This document shows positions 18,783-28,287 of a DNA stretch of 64,000 bases, piece after piece (the stretch's first letter is position 1; every line of letters begins with the position of its first letter). The notes below the pieces were generated by a model. It had not been told where the DNA came from, ran no database searches, and saw only the letters and a program-made list of their open reading frames with translations. Source of the stretch: Microbacterium sp. LWH11-1.2 (GTDB taxonomy: Bacteria > Actinomycetota > Actinomycetes > Actinomycetales > Microbacteriaceae); NCBI RefSeq assembly GCF_038397745.1, contig NZ_CP151636.1, forward strand, positions 3,038,001 through 3,102,000, in the 5' to 3' direction. Made by a program: the position numbers and the translations under genes.

Positions 18783-19686
18783 ACCGCTTCGGACCGTTCC
18801 CGAGGTCGACCGCGCGGCGGCCGCACGCCGGGCCGTCGAGCGCCGACGCGCCAGGGCGTCGCTGAAGCGCGATCTCACGATGCGCGTCGTGGCACCGCAG
18901 ACGGTGCTGCATCGCGCCACCGCGGATGCGGACTCGGTCGAGGGATCCATGCGGATCACCGACTTCCTGCTCGCTCTCCCCGCCATCGGCGCCGGGAAGC
19001 GCGATCGCGTGCTGGAGGAGCTGCACATCTCCCCGGTCAAGCGTCTCGGCGGGCTCGGCGCCCGTCAGCGCGTCGTGCTGGAGACCTGGCTCGATTCCCG
19101 CTTCCCGGTGCTCGAGCCGCGCGGCGCACGCAGCCGCCTGCTCGTGCTGGCCGGTCCCACGGCGGTCGGCAAGGGCACCGTCGCGGCCCACATCCGTGAG
19201 CACAATCCCGAGATCCACCTCTCGGTGTCGGCGACGACCCGGCCTCCGCGGCCGGGTGAGATCGACGGCGTGCACTACTTCTTCGTCGATGACGCCGAGT
19301 TCGACCGCCTGATCGCCGACGACGAGCTCCTCGAGTACGCGGTGGTGCACAACCGCTCCCGCTACGGCACGCCGAGGGCGCCGATCGACGCGGCGCTGGC
19401 CGAAGGCAGGACCGTTCTGCTGGAGATCGACCTGCAGGGTGCCCGGCAGGTGCGACGCGCCGAGCCGGCCGCCACGCTCATCTTCCTGCTCCCGCCGAGC
19501 TGGGATGAACTGGTGCACCGCCTGGTCGGGCGGGGCACCGAGGAGGCGGAGGAACGCGCCAGGCGACTGCGCACCGCCAAGGTCGAACTGGCCGCCCAGA
19601 ACGAGTTCGATCACCTCATCGTGAACGAGGACGTCGCCGCCGCCGCCCGTGAGGTCGTAGAATTGTCCTCAGGCTCTGCGCGCTGA
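18775..19686 (+). CDS. gmk: Fusion of mycobacterial-type integration host factor and guanylate kinase
   Basis: A 303-residue protein, about 100 residues longer than a guanylate kinase. Residues 8-110 look like actinobacterial mIHF: a basic [20 protein letters not shown] helix and the DNA-binding part [13 protein letters not shown]...[17 protein letters not shown]. From residue 121 follows a complete guanylate kinase: P-loop GPTAVGKG (127-134), [20 protein letters not shown] and [11 protein letters not shown]. In mycobacteria mihF and gmk are separate adjacent genes, so this is a gene fusion of neighbours. The GTG at 18775 overlaps pyrF by 8 bases. Expected to make GDP and probably to bind DNA; the latter is inference. 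Confidence 0.9.
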   Translation: MSEPLRTVPEVDRAAAARRAVERRRARASLKRDLTMRVVAPQTVLHRATADADSVEGSMRITDFLLALPAIGAGKRDRVLEELHISPVKRLGGLGARQRVVLETWLDSRFPVLEPRGARSRLLVLAGPTAVGKGTVAAHIREHNPEIHLSVSATTRPPRPGEIDGVHYFFVDDAEFDRLIADDELLEYAVVHNRSRYGTPRAPIDAALAEGRTVLLEIDLQGARQVRRAEPAATLIFLLPPSWDELVHRLVGRGTEEAEERARRLRTAKVELAAQNEFDHLIVNEDVAAAAREVVELSSGSAR

Positions 19687-19751
19687 GTCACCTTCGCGCG
19701 CCTTTGCACCGTCTTCGCGACGAACCCGTCGCCTGATCTGGAGGTCCCACC

Positions 19752-20009
19752 ATGGCCGGACACCACACCAAGGGCATCATCGATCCCCCCATCGACAACC
19801 TTCTCGACCGCGTCGACTCCAAGTACGAGCTCGTGATCTACGCCGCCAAGCGCGCGCGTCAGATCAACGACTACTACTCCGACCTGCACGAGGGCAACCT
19901 CTTCGACAACGTCGGCCCGCTGGTCGACTCCTCGGTCGAGGACAAGCCGCTCACCATCGCGCTGCACGAGATCAACGAGGACAAGCTCCGCCTGCGTCAC
20001 GCAGAGTGA
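19752..20009 (+). CDS. rpoZ: RNA polymerase omega subunit
   Basis: Small assembly subunit of RNA polymerase that holds the beta-prime chain; 85 residues. Family pattern: [30 protein letters not shown], then [19 protein letters not shown] ending (here [19 protein letters not shown]). A good GGAGG lies at the right distance before the ATG. It follows gmk by 65 bases, the usual actinobacterial neighbour. Confidence 0.96.
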   Translation: MAGHHTKGIIDPPIDNLLDRVDSKYELVIYAAKRARQINDYYSDLHEGNLFDNVGPLVDSSVEDKPLTIALHEINEDKLRLRHAE

Positions 20010-20016
20010 TATTCGA

Positions 20017-20048
20017 GACCGCGGCGCCGCACTGTCGGTGCCGCGGTC
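20017..20048 (+). terminator. Hairpin after rpoZ
   Basis: GACCGCGGC (20017-20025) and GCCGCGGTC (20040-20048) form a perfect 9 bp stem with a 14-base loop seven bases after the rpoZ stop. No U tract follows. It directly abuts the metK leader structure and may act as a terminator or as part of that leader. Confidence 0.5.
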
Positions 20049-20099
20049 CAGAATGGGGGCAACACCCCTCCCACCGTCCGTCCCCGTTCTGGAGCACCG
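20048..20099 (+). promoter_or_regulatory. Structured metK leader masking the ribosome-binding site
   Basis: CCAGAATGGGG (20048-20058) pairs with CCCCGTTCTGG (20082-20092) in an 11 bp stem with one G-U pair, which takes in the first two bases of the metK Shine-Dalgarno GGAG (20091-20094). The same GGGG can instead pair with CCCC at 20065-20068, giving two exclusive folds. This is a candidate cis-acting RNA control; the ligand, if any, is unknown. Confidence 0.5.
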
Positions 20100-21293
20100 A
20101 TGAGCGCGCTGCGTCTGTTCACGTCCGAGTCCGTCACCGAAGGGCACCCGGACAAGATCTGCGACCAGATCTCCGACAGCATCCTCGACGGGCTCATCGC
20201 GAAGGACCCCGGTTCCCGGGTCGCGGTGGAGACGCTCGTCACGACAGGCCTCGTGCACGTCGCCGGTGAGATCCGCACCGAGGCGTACGTCGACATCCCG
20301 ACGATCGTGCGACAGGTCGTCAACGGCATCGGCTACACGTCGAGCGAGACCGGCTTCGACGGCGACTCCTGCGGTGTCAGCATCTCGGTCGGCGAGCAGT
20401 CCACCGACATCGCGCACGGCGTCGACAACGCGCAGGAGCACCGCGACGGCTCGTCGGTCGATCCGCTCGACGCGCTCGGCGCCGGCGACCAGGGCATCAT
20501 GTTCGGCTTCGCCACCAACGAGACGCCGCAGCTCATGCCGATGGCCGCGTGGACGGCGCACCGCATCGCCGAGCGCCTGACCGAGGTGCGTCGCAGCGGT
20601 CTGCTGCCGTTCCTCCGTCCCGACGGCAAGACGCAGGTCACGCTGGGCTACGACGGCTTCACGCCGAAGACCGTCGACGCGGTCGTGCTCTCCACGCAGC
20701 ACCACCCCGACATCTCCCAGGACGAGCTGAAGGCGCAGGTGCGCGAGCACGTCATCGATCCGATCCTCGCGACCACGGGCCTCGACCTGAGCGACGTCAC
20801 GCACTACATCAACCCTGCCGGTCCGTTCGTCACGGGTGGTCCCAAGGGCGACGCCGGTCTCACCGGCCGCAAGATCATCATCGACACCTATGGCGGAGCT
20901 GCCCGTCACGGCGGCGGCGCGTTCAGCGGCAAGGATCCGTCCAAGGTCGACCGCTCCGGGGCCTACGCCACCCGCTGGGTCGCGAAGAACGCGGTCGCGG
21001 CCGGTCTCGCCGACCGCCTCGAGGTGCAGGTCGCGTACGCGATCGGCGTCGCGCGTCCGGTCGGTCTCTACGTCGAGACCTTCGGCACCGGCAAGGTGAC
21101 CGACGAGGCGATCATCCGGGCGATCGAGCAGGTCTTCGACCTCCGCCCGCAGGCCATCATCGAGCAGCTCGATCTGCTCCGTCCCATCTACGCGCAGACC
21201 GCCGCCTACGGCCACTTCGGCCGCGAGCTTCCCGACTTCACGTGGGAGCGCACCGACCGCGTCGAAGAGCTGCGCCGCGCCGCCGGTCTCTGA
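20100..21293 (+). CDS. metK: S-adenosylmethionine synthetase
   Basis: Makes S-adenosylmethionine from methionine and ATP; cytoplasmic tetramer in the family. The 397 residues have all signatures: [23 protein letters not shown] at the N-terminus (ATP and metal binding), [12 protein letters not shown] in the middle, and [19 protein letters not shown] (P-loop-like) in the C-terminal part. The ATG has GGAG five bases upstream, inside the leader stem described separately. The coaBC gene that often separates rpoZ and metK in actinobacteria is missing here. Confidence 0.97.
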   Translation: MSALRLFTSESVTEGHPDKICDQISDSILDGLIAKDPGSRVAVETLVTTGLVHVAGEIRTEAYVDIPTIVRQVVNGIGYTSSETGFDGDSCGVSISVGEQSTDIAHGVDNAQEHRDGSSVDPLDALGAGDQGIMFGFATNETPQLMPMAAWTAHRIAERLTEVRRSGLLPFLRPDGKTQVTLGYDGFTPKTVDAVVLSTQHHPDISQDELKAQVREHVIDPILATTGLDLSDVTHYINPAGPFVTGGPKGDAGLTGRKIIIDTYGGAARHGGGAFSGKDPSKVDRSGAYATRWVAKNAVAAGLADRLEVQVAYAIGVARPVGLYVETFGTGKVTDEAIIRAIEQVFDLRPQAIIEQLDLLRPIYAQTAAYGHFGRELPDFTWERTDRVEELRRAAGL

Positions 21294-21309
21294 TGGGGCC
21301 TCGGTCCTC

Positions 21310-23268
21310 ATGACGTCCGAGAGCCGGCGCATCGCGCGCGTGCTCCTCGACTCACCGCTGCCGCAGCTCGACCGTCTGTTCGACTACTCCCTCCCCGCCG
21401 AGTTCGGCGAGGTCCGGCTCGGGGTGCGCGTGCGCGTTCCCCTGCGCACGGCCGGCCGTGTGATCGACGGCTACATCGTCGACATCGACAGGGAGGACGA
21501 TGCCGACAGGCCCCTCTCCGAGGTCGACAGCGTCGTCTCCGAGGTCGCCGTGCTGCCCGAACGCCTGCACCGACTCGCCCGACGCGTCGCCGACCGCGCG
21601 GCAGGGTCCGCCTCCGATGTGCTGCGACTCGTGATCCCGAAGCGGCAGGTGCGGGTCGAGAAGGCCTGGACCGCGGACAGCCCGGTGCCGGTGCTCGATG
21701 CGTCCGCCGTCGAACGGAGTCAGGAGATCCTCGACGTCTACGACGGACTCGTCGCCGTGCTCGACGGAGGAGGACGCGCCGCCGTCGAGGCCGTCCCGCA
21801 GCTGCGTGACGGGGGAGAGGCCTGGTCCCAGCTCCTCGCGGCCTCCGCGACACGGATGCTGGCCGCCGGCCGCTCGTCGATCCTCATCGTGCCCGACCAC
21901 CGCGATCTCGATCGGCTGCTCACAGCCCTCGAGGCGCTCGTCCCCGGCGACGCGGTCGTGCGCTACGACTCCCGCCAGACGAACCCCGATCGGTACCGCG
22001 GATTCCTCCGCACGCTCGAGGAGTCGCCCTGCATCGTCGCCGGGAACCGCTCCGCGGTCTACGCCCCGGTCGAGGCGGGTCTCGTCGCCGTCTGGGACGA
22101 CGGAGACCCGTTGCTGGGCGAGCAGCTCGCACCGTACGTGAACGCGCGGGACGCGGCACTGCTCCGTCAGGAGCTCGAGCAGTCGGCGCTGCTCTTCGCG
22201 GGGCACACCCGCACGACCGACGTCGAGCGCCTCGTCGCGCGCGGCTGGCTGCAGGACGTGCGCGCGTCCCGCCGTGTGCTGCCGAAGGTCGTGCTCAGCA
22301 CCCCGCAGGAGATGGAGCAGCCCGCCGCGCAGCGGATGCCGTCCTCGGCGTTCCTCGCCGCGCGCACCGCCGCGGCGGAGGGGCCCGTCCTGGTGCAGGT
22401 GTCCCGTCCCGGCTTCTCGCCCTCGCTGGTCTGCGCGGAGTGCCGCGCACCTGCCCGCTGCCCGCACTGCGGCGGCCCTCTCGGCGCACGCCACCGAGGC
22501 GCTGTCCCCGTGTGCGGCTGGTGCGGCCGCAGCGCCCGCGCCTGGGTCTGCCCCACATGCTCGTCGACGAAGCTCCGACTCGCATCCTCCGGGAGCGAGC
22601 GCACCGCCGACGAGCTCGGGCGCGCGTTCCCCGGCATCCGTGTGATCGTCGCCGACAGCGCGCACCCCGTCGAACGCGTCGAGGCCAAGCCCGCGCTCGT
22701 CGTGGCGACACGCGGCGCCGAGCCGCTGGCGGCCGGCGGGTACCGTGCCGTCGTCCTCCTGGACGGACCGCGGATGCTCCAGGCACCGGATCTGCGTATC
22801 GGGGAGGCGTGCCTGCGCTGGTGGTCGAACGCGGCGGCCCTCGCCGCTCCCGGAGCCCCGATCCATCTCGTCGGCGTCAGCGGTGCGGTCGGCATGGCCC
22901 TCGCGACCTGGAACCAGGCCGGCTACGCGCGATCCGAGCTCGAGAGCCGTGCGCCACTGCACATGCCCCCGACGGCGCGGGTGGCGCTGGTCGAGGGATC
23001 CGCCGCGGCCGTCTCCCGCGCGCTGGTCGCGCTGGGCGAGCTCGCCCTTCCCGCCGACGCCGTCCTCGGGCCCGTCCCGATCGACTCCGATGACGTCCCG
23101 CCGCGCGTGCGCGCGCTCGTCCGGTTCGGCTACGGCGCAGGCAGCCGTGTCGCCACCGTCCTGCGAGCGGCCGTCGTCGCCGAGGCCGTCGCCGGTCGTC
23201 GAGGCCGCGCGCGCAACGCGAAGAACACGCTCTCGGTTCGTCTCGATATCCTCGATCCAGAGCTCTGA
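21310..23268 (+). CDS. priA: PriA-like primosomal protein N' lacking helicase motifs
   Basis: A 652-residue PriA homologue, related to replication restart. The N-terminal 3'-end-binding domain is present (VLLDSPLPQLDRLFDYSLPAEF...VGVRVRVPLRTAGRVI-type), and the zinc region has paired cysteines CAECRAPARCPHC...CGWCGRSARAWVCPTC. The Walker A GxGKT is absent, and where DEEH is expected the sequence reads AVWDDGDPLLG. Loss of these motifs is typical of actinobacterial PriA, so it probably binds forked DNA without unwinding it. It starts 16 bases after metK and is followed by fmt. Confidence 0.88.
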   Translation: MTSESRRIARVLLDSPLPQLDRLFDYSLPAEFGEVRLGVRVRVPLRTAGRVIDGYIVDIDREDDADRPLSEVDSVVSEVAVLPERLHRLARRVADRAAGSASDVLRLVIPKRQVRVEKAWTADSPVPVLDASAVERSQEILDVYDGLVAVLDGGGRAAVEAVPQLRDGGEAWSQLLAASATRMLAAGRSSILIVPDHRDLDRLLTALEALVPGDAVVRYDSRQTNPDRYRGFLRTLEESPCIVAGNRSAVYAPVEAGLVAVWDDGDPLLGEQLAPYVNARDAALLRQELEQSALLFAGHTRTTDVERLVARGWLQDVRASRRVLPKVVLSTPQEMEQPAAQRMPSSAFLAARTAAAEGPVLVQVSRPGFSPSLVCAECRAPARCPHCGGPLGARHRGAVPVCGWCGRSARAWVCPTCSSTKLRLASSGSERTADELGRAFPGIRVIVADSAHPVERVEAKPALVVATRGAEPLAAGGYRAVVLLDGPRMLQAPDLRIGEACLRWWSNAAALAAPGAPIHLVGVSGAVGMALATWNQAGYARSELESRAPLHMPPTARVALVEGSAAAVSRALVALGELALPADAVLGPVPIDSDDVPPRVRALVRFGYGAGSRVATVLRAAVVAEAVAGRRGRARNAKNTLSVRLDILDPEL

Positions 23269-23286
23269 CCCTTCCGGAGAACCTTC

Positions 23287-24207
23287 ATGCGCCTCGTCTT
23301 CGCCGGCACACCTGCTGCCGCCGTGCCCACACTGCGACGTCTCTCGACGCTGCACGACATCGTCGCGGTCGTCACGCGCCCCGATGCCCCTCTCGGGCGC
23401 AAGCGGGTGCTGACGCCTTCGCCGGTCGCCCAGGCGGCCGATGAGCTCGGTCTGCCGGTGATCCGTGCGAGCCGGCTCGACGACGACGCGACGGCGCGCA
23501 TCACGGCGCTGCGGCCCGAGCTCGGGGTGATCGTCGCCTACGGCGGCCTGGTGCGCGAGCCGCTGCTCTCGGCTCCGGATGCCGGGTGGATCAACCTGCA
23601 CTTCTCCCTGCTGCCCGCCTGGCGAGGAGCCGCGCCGGTGCAGCGTGCGCTGATCGCCGGTGACCGCGAGCTCGGAGCGAGCGTGTTCCAGCTCGTCCCG
23701 GAGCTCGATGCGGGCGACGTGTTCGCCATGCGCACGATCGTGGTCGCGCCGACCGCGACCGCCGAGCAGGCACTCGAGACCCTGGCCCGCGACGGTGCGG
23801 AGCTGACCGCGGAGGTTGTCGACGCGATCGCGAACGGGACCGCCCGCGCCGAGCCGCAGCGAGGAGCGCCCACGCTCGCCCCGAAGCTGACCCTGGTCGA
23901 CGGCCTGCTCGACTGGTCGCAGCCCGCTGACGCGGTGTTCGCCCGGTTCCGCGGCGTGACTCCGGAACCCGGAGCGCACACCACCGTCGAGGGTCAGCGG
24001 CTCAAGATCCTCGAGGCGGCCCCTGCGGATGCTGCCGAGCCGGTGGAGCCCGGTCGCATCGTCGGCACGAAGTCGGCCCTGCTGATCGGCACGGCATCCG
24101 CTCCTCTCGCCGTCACGCGCGTGCAGCCGGCGGGCAAGGGCGCGATGAACGCCGTCGACTGGTGGCGGGGACAGCGCGCCACGGAAGGGCTGCGTGCCGG
24201 ATCATGA
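23287..24207 (+). CDS. fmt: Methionyl-tRNA formyltransferase
   Basis: Formylates initiator Met-tRNA with 10-formyl-THF. The 306-residue protein starts MRLVFAGTPAAAVPTL. The active-site block INLHFSLLPAWRGAAPVQ carries Asn103 and His105, and Asp141 lies in ELDAGD; SLLP is the THF-binding signature. The C-terminal OB-like domain for tRNA is present. GGAGAA precedes the ATG. It overlaps rsmB by 4 bases. Confidence 0.95.
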   Translation: MRLVFAGTPAAAVPTLRRLSTLHDIVAVVTRPDAPLGRKRVLTPSPVAQAADELGLPVIRASRLDDDATARITALRPELGVIVAYGGLVREPLLSAPDAGWINLHFSLLPAWRGAAPVQRALIAGDRELGASVFQLVPELDAGDVFAMRTIVVAPTATAEQALETLARDGAELTAEVVDAIANGTARAEPQRGAPTLAPKLTLVDGLLDWSQPADAVFARFRGVTPEPGAHTTVEGQRLKILEAAPADAAEPVEPGRIVGTKSALLIGTASAPLAVTRVQPAGKGAMNAVDWWRGQRATEGLRAGS

Positions 24208-25700
24208 GCCCGTCTGAGCAGGGGAGAGCACCGCGACGGACCTCCGTTCGCCAGGGTGCCGCGCGTCCCACGAACACCGGGGACCGCTCGGGACGCCGGG
24301 GACCGACGCGCACCGTGCAGCCGGCGCGACGCGTCGCCTACGACGTGCTGCGCGCCGTCTCGGACTCCGACGCGTACGCCAATCTGCTGTTGCCCACGGC
24401 CATCGCCGAGGCCGCTCTCTCGCCGCAGGACGCCGCTCTCGCGACAGAGCTCACCTACGGCACGCTGCGGCGCCGCGGGCTCTACGACGCGATCATCGCG
24501 GCGGCAGCCGATCGCGCCGCCGACGGCATCGACCCCGCGGTCCTCGATGCGCTGCGTCTCGCCGTGCACCAGCTGCTGGCGACCCGTGTGGCCTCGCATG
24601 CGGCCGTCAACGAGTCCGTGAACCTCGTCGCGACGGCAGCGGGACGCGGTGCGGCGAGCTTCACGAACGCCGTCCTGCGGCGTATCGCGCGCGACACCCC
24701 CGAGCACTGGCAGGAGCGGATCGAGGAGGATGCGCGCTCCGACGACGAGCGACTCGCGCTGCGGTCGGCGCATCCGGTCTGGATCATCCGAGCGCTGCGA
24801 CGCGCTCTCGCGGCCGAGGGACGCGTGGACGAGCTCGAGGCGCTGCTCGAGGCCGACAACGTCTCACCCGAGGTGACGCTGGTGGCGCTGCCGGGGCTGG
24901 CCGAACCCGTCGACCCCCGTCGGCCCTATGCCGTGACGGCCTTCGCGTCACCCGGCGGCGATCCGCGACGCTCCGTCGAGGCCTCGGGAGGCACCGTCCG
25001 CGTGCAGGACGAGGGCTCCCAGCTCGTCGCCCTCGCTCTGGCGGATGCCGCGCCGATCCGGGCAGGGGAGCGGTGGCTCGACTTGTGCGCGGGGCCCGGA
25101 GGCAAGACCGCCCTCCTTGCGGCCATCGCCCGCGAGCATGGCGCGACCCTCGAGGCGAACGAGGTCGTGCCGACGCGCGCCCGTCTGGTGCGCAACGCGC
25201 TCCGAGCCGTTCCGGGCGAGGTCGTCGTGCACGAACAGGACGGTCGTGAACTGGCCGCGGCGCGGGCGGGAGAGTTCGACCGGATCCTCGTCGACGCCCC
25301 CTGCACCGGCCTCGGCGCGCTGCGCCGCCGTCCGGAGGCGCGGTGGCGCAAGTCTCCGGCCGACGTCGCGGAGCTCGTGCCGCTGCAGGTCGACCTCCTG
25401 ACGGCGGCACTGGAGGCTCTCGCGCCGGGCGGCATCGTGGCCTACGTCACATGCTCGCCGCATCTGGCCGAGACCGTCGGCGTCGTGCAGGAGGTGCTGC
25501 GCGACCGTGCCGACATCACCGAGCTCGACGCGAGGTCCGTGATCGCCGACCTCGCCCGGTCGCCGATCGACCTCGCCGATGACGGCCGCGCGGATTCCGG
25601 CAGCGCCCAGCTCTGGCCGCATCGTCATGGCACCGACGCCATGTTCCTCGCGCTGCTCCAGCGCACGGACGCCCCGAACACCGCAGCGAAGGAAGACTAG
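24204..25700 (+). CDS. rsmB: 16S rRNA m5C methyltransferase, RsmB/NOL1/NOP2 family with NusB domain
   Basis: A 498-residue SAM-dependent rRNA (cytosine-5) methyltransferase. The first 40 residues are basic and low-complexity; a NusB-like RNA-binding domain follows (ARRVAYDVLRAVSDSDAYANLLL), then a Rossmann methyltransferase core: motif I LDLCAGPGGKTALLAA, motif IV VDAPCTGLGALRRRPEARW with one catalytic Cys and motif VI VTCSPHLAE with the second. The ATG at 24204 overlaps the fmt stop and was preferred to upstream frames inside fmt. The target by analogy is C967 of 16S rRNA. Confidence 0.92.
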   Translation: MSPSEQGRAPRRTSVRQGAARPTNTGDRSGRRGPTRTVQPARRVAYDVLRAVSDSDAYANLLLPTAIAEAALSPQDAALATELTYGTLRRRGLYDAIIAAAADRAADGIDPAVLDALRLAVHQLLATRVASHAAVNESVNLVATAAGRGAASFTNAVLRRIARDTPEHWQERIEEDARSDDERLALRSAHPVWIIRALRRALAAEGRVDELEALLEADNVSPEVTLVALPGLAEPVDPRRPYAVTAFASPGGDPRRSVEASGGTVRVQDEGSQLVALALADAAPIRAGERWLDLCAGPGGKTALLAAIAREHGATLEANEVVPTRARLVRNALRAVPGEVVVHEQDGRELAAARAGEFDRILVDAPCTGLGALRRRPEARWRKSPADVAELVPLQVDLLTAALEALAPGGIVAYVTCSPHLAETVGVVQEVLRDRADITELDARSVIADLARSPIDLADDGRADSGSAQLWPHRHGTDAMFLALLQRTDAPNTAAKED

Positions 25701-25704
25701 GACC

Positions 25705-26385
25705 GTGGAACTCCCCAGCGCACCCCGCATCAACCCCAGCATCCTGGCCGCCGACTTCGTGAACATGCAGGCCGATCTCGCCAAGATCGCGACCGCTGAC
25801 TTCGCCCACGTCGACGTGATGGACAACCACTTCGTCCCGAACCTCACGTTCGGACCGCAGATGGTGGAGCGCATCCAGGCGACCAGTCCCATCCCGCTCG
25901 ACGTGCATCTCATGATCACCGATCCGGACCGCTGGGCTCCGGGCTATGCCGAGCTGGGGGCGGCCAGCGTGACGTTCCATCTGGAGGCGGCGGCGGATCC
26001 GATCGCCCTCGCCCGTCGGCTGCGCGACATCGGGGCTCGCGCCGGCATCGCGATCAAGCCCGACACACCCGCGGAACCGCTGTACTCGGTGCTCGAGGAG
26101 TTCGACCAGATCCTCGTCATGACCGTGGAGCCGGGCTTCGGCGGTCAGGGTTTCATGCCCGAGACCATGCCCAAGCTGCGCGCTCTCGCCGACGAGGCGC
26201 AGCGCCGCGGATCGCAGGTGTGGCTGCAGGTCGACGGCGGGATCTCCGACAGCACGATCGAGATCGCCGCTGCCGCGGGCGCGAACACGTTCGTCGCGGG
26301 CTCGGCGGTCTTCGGCGCCGACGACATCGAGGCCGCTGTCACTCGGCTCAGGGACCGCGCGCGAGCCGGTAGCCTGGAGGGGTGA
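25705..26385 (+). CDS. rpe: Ribulose-phosphate 3-epimerase
   Basis: Pentose phosphate pathway enzyme interconverting ribulose- and xylulose-5-phosphate. A 226-residue TIM barrel with [27 protein letters not shown] (catalytic Asp), [21 protein letters not shown] and VDGGI. The GTG at 25705 sits four bases after the rsmB stop with GGAAGA upstream; longer frames run into rsmB. It overlaps hisE by 4 bases. Confidence 0.95.
   Translation: MELPSAPRINPSILAADFVNMQADLAKIATADFAHVDVMDNHFVPNLTFGPQMVERIQATSPIPLDVHLMITDPDRWAPGYAELGAASVTFHLEAAADPIALARRLRDIGARAGIAIKPDTPAEPLYSVLEEFDQILVMTVEPGFGGQGFMPETMPKLRALADEAQRRGSQVWLQVDGGISDSTIEIAAAAGANTFVAGSAVFGADDIEAAVTRLRDRARAGSLEG
26370..26381 (+). promoter_or_regulatory. 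Possible leaderless promoter of hisE
   Basis: TAGCCT at 26370-26375 lies exactly six bases before the hisE GTG, inside the end of rpe. It also contains GGAGG, so ordinary coupled translation from the rpe transcript is equally possible. Confidence 0.4.
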
Positions 26386-26645
26386 AGACTTTCGACGAGC
26401 TGTTCGCCGAGCTCAGCGTCAAGGCCGAGACCCGCCCAGAGGGATCCGGCACCGTCGCCGAGCTGGATGCCGGCGTGCACACGATCGGCAAGAAGATCGT
26501 CGAAGAGGCCGCCGAGGTGTGGATGGCATCGGAGTACGAATCCGACGAGGCCGCCGCCGAGGAGATCTCCCAGCTGCTGTACCACCTGCAGGTCATGATG
26601 ATCGCGAAGGGTCTCAGCCTGCAGGACGTCTACCGACATCTGTGA
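26382..26645 (+). CDS. hisE: Phosphoribosyl-ATP pyrophosphatase
   Basis: Second step of histidine synthesis: hydrolyses PR-ATP to PR-AMP. The 87-residue MazG-like helical protein has the metal-binding pattern [18 protein letters not shown] and [19 protein letters not shown]. It is a separate enzyme here, not fused to HisI, which is encoded 1.6 kb downstream. GTG start overlapping the rpe stop by 4 bases. Confidence 0.95.
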   Translation: MKTFDELFAELSVKAETRPEGSGTVAELDAGVHTIGKKIVEEAAEVWMASEYESDEAAAEEISQLLYHLQVMMIAKGLSLQDVYRHL

Positions 26646-26683
26646 TGCGCTCCGTTCCTCTCCTCTCGAACTGAAGGCCATCC

Positions 26684-27526
26684 ATGCTGCGCATCGCTGT
26701 TCCGAACAAGGGCTCGCTCTCCGAGACCGCCGCCGACATGCTCGCGGAGGCCGGCTATGCCGGTCGACGCGACCCGAAGACCCTGCACGTCATCGACGCC
26801 GAGAACGACGTCGAGTTCTTCTTCCTTCGCCCGAAGGACATCGCCACCTACGTCGGCTCGGGCGCCATCGATGTGGGCATCACCGGCCGGGATCTCCTGC
26901 TGGATGCCCGGATGCCGGGCGCACGGGAGATCGAGGCCCTCGGTTTCGCCGGCTCGACGTTCCGCTTCGCCGCGCCCTCGGGCCGCTACAGCGACGTCTC
27001 GGAGCTCGACGGCCTGCGCATCGCGACCTCGTATCCGGGCCTCGTCGACGCCTTCCTCGATGAGCGGGGAATCGCAGTCGATCTGGTCCCGCTCGACGGT
27101 GCGGTGGAGTCCGCCGTGCGCCTCGGCGTCGCGGACGCCGTCGCCGATGTCGTCGAGACCGGCACGACGCTCCGTCAGGCGGGGCTCGACGTGTTCGGTC
27201 CGGTGATCCTCGAGTCCGAGGCCGTCCTCATCGCCGGTCCGGTCGACGCCGACGGCTCCGAGACGCTGCTCCGCCGACTGCGGGGCGTCATGGTCGCCCG
27301 TCGTTTCGTCATGATCGACTACGACCTCCCCGTCGCGCTGCTCGACGACGCGGTCAAGATCGCCGGCGGTGTCGAGTCCCCGACCGTCTCGCCGCTGCGC
27401 GACCCCGAGTGGGTGGCCGTGCGGGTCATGGTCGCGCGTTCGCGCGTCAACCACGTGATGGACGAGCTGTACGCGCTCGGCGCGCGCGCCATCCTCGTCA
27501 CCGCCATCCACAACGCGAGGCTCTGA
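26684..27526 (+). CDS. hisG: ATP phosphoribosyltransferase, long form
   Basis: First and feedback-controlled step of histidine synthesis. At 280 residues it is the long form with a C-terminal ACT-like regulatory domain (from about residue 205), so no HisZ partner is needed. Blocks seen: [28 protein letters not shown] (here [13 protein letters not shown]), and the PRPP-binding [26 protein letters not shown] lies upstream of the ATG. Its TGA overlaps the hisF ATG by one base. Confidence 0.95.
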   Translation: MLRIAVPNKGSLSETAADMLAEAGYAGRRDPKTLHVIDAENDVEFFFLRPKDIATYVGSGAIDVGITGRDLLLDARMPGAREIEALGFAGSTFRFAAPSGRYSDVSELDGLRIATSYPGLVDAFLDERGIAVDLVPLDGAVESAVRLGVADAVADVVETGTTLRQAGLDVFGPVILESEAVLIAGPVDADGSETLLRRLRGVMVARRFVMIDYDLPVALLDDAVKIAGGVESPTVSPLRDPEWVAVRVMVARSRVNHVMDELYALGARAILVTAIHNARL

Positions 27527-28287
27527 TGACTCTCGCCAGCCGCGTCATCCCGTGTCTGGACGTCGCCGACGGCCGCGTCGTCAAGGGTGTCAACTTCGAG
27601 AACCTCCGCGACATGGGCGACCCGGTCGAGCTCGCCCGGCACTACGCCGCGCAGGGTGCGGATGAGATCACCTTCCTCGACGTCACCGCCACGGTCGACG
27701 CCCGCGCGACGACCTACGACGTGGTGCAGCGCACGGCCGAGCAGGTCTTCGTCCCGCTCACCGTCGGCGGGGGAGTGCGCAGCGTCGACGATGTGGCGCG
27801 ACTGCTCTCGGTCGGCGCCGACAAGGTCGGAGTGAACTCGGCCGCCATCGCGCGTCCTGAGCTCATCGGCGAGATCGCCGACCGCTTCGGCGCCCAGGTG
27901 CTCGTCCTCTCGCTCGACGTGAAGCGCGCCGACACGACGCCCTCGGGCTTCGTGGTGACCACGCACGGCGGGCGGACGCAGACGACGCTCGACGCGCTCG
28001 CCTGGGCTCGCGAGGCCACGGAGCGCGGCGCCGGCGAGCTCCTCGTCAACTCGATCGACGCCGACGGCACCAAGGACGGCTTCGACCTCGAGCTCGTGCG
28101 TCTCATGCGAGAGGTCGCCGACGTCCCGGTGATCGCGTCCGGCGGGGCAGGCAAGGCCGCGGACTTCGCGCCCGCCATCAAGGCCGGAGCGGATGCCGTG
28201 CTCGCCGCGAGCGTGTTCCACACCGGCGCGCTGACCGTCGGCGACGTCAAGGACGCGCTGCGCGCGGAAGGGGTGCTGGTCCGATGA
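27526..28287 (+). CDS. hisF: Imidazole glycerol phosphate synthase subunit HisF
   Basis: Cyclase subunit that, with HisH, forms imidazole glycerol phosphate and AICAR from PRFAR. A 253-residue (beta-alpha)8 barrel starting [18 protein letters not shown] with the catalytic Asp; second catalytic Asp in [13 protein letters not shown]. Phosphate sites are VGGGVRS and ASGGAGKA. hisH, hisA, hisB, hisC and hisD are not in the window. Start chosen at the ATG in the TGATG junction with hisG. Confidence 0.96.
   Translation: MTLASRVIPCLDVADGRVVKGVNFENLRDMGDPVELARHYAAQGADEITFLDVTATVDARATTYDVVQRTAEQVFVPLTVGGGVRSVDDVARLLSVGADKVGVNSAAIARPELIGEIADRFGAQVLVLSLDVKRADTTPSGFVVTTHGGRTQTTLDALAWAREATERGAGELLVNSIDADGTKDGFDLELVRLMREVADVPVIASGGAGKAADFAPAIKAGADAVLAASVFHTGALTVGDVKDALRAEGVLVR

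Noticed and set aside
20010..20099. A known SAM riboswitch class
   Set aside because: The leader is too short and no SAM-I, SAM-II or SAM-IV core could be recognised by eye; only a new or non-riboswitch structure remains possible.
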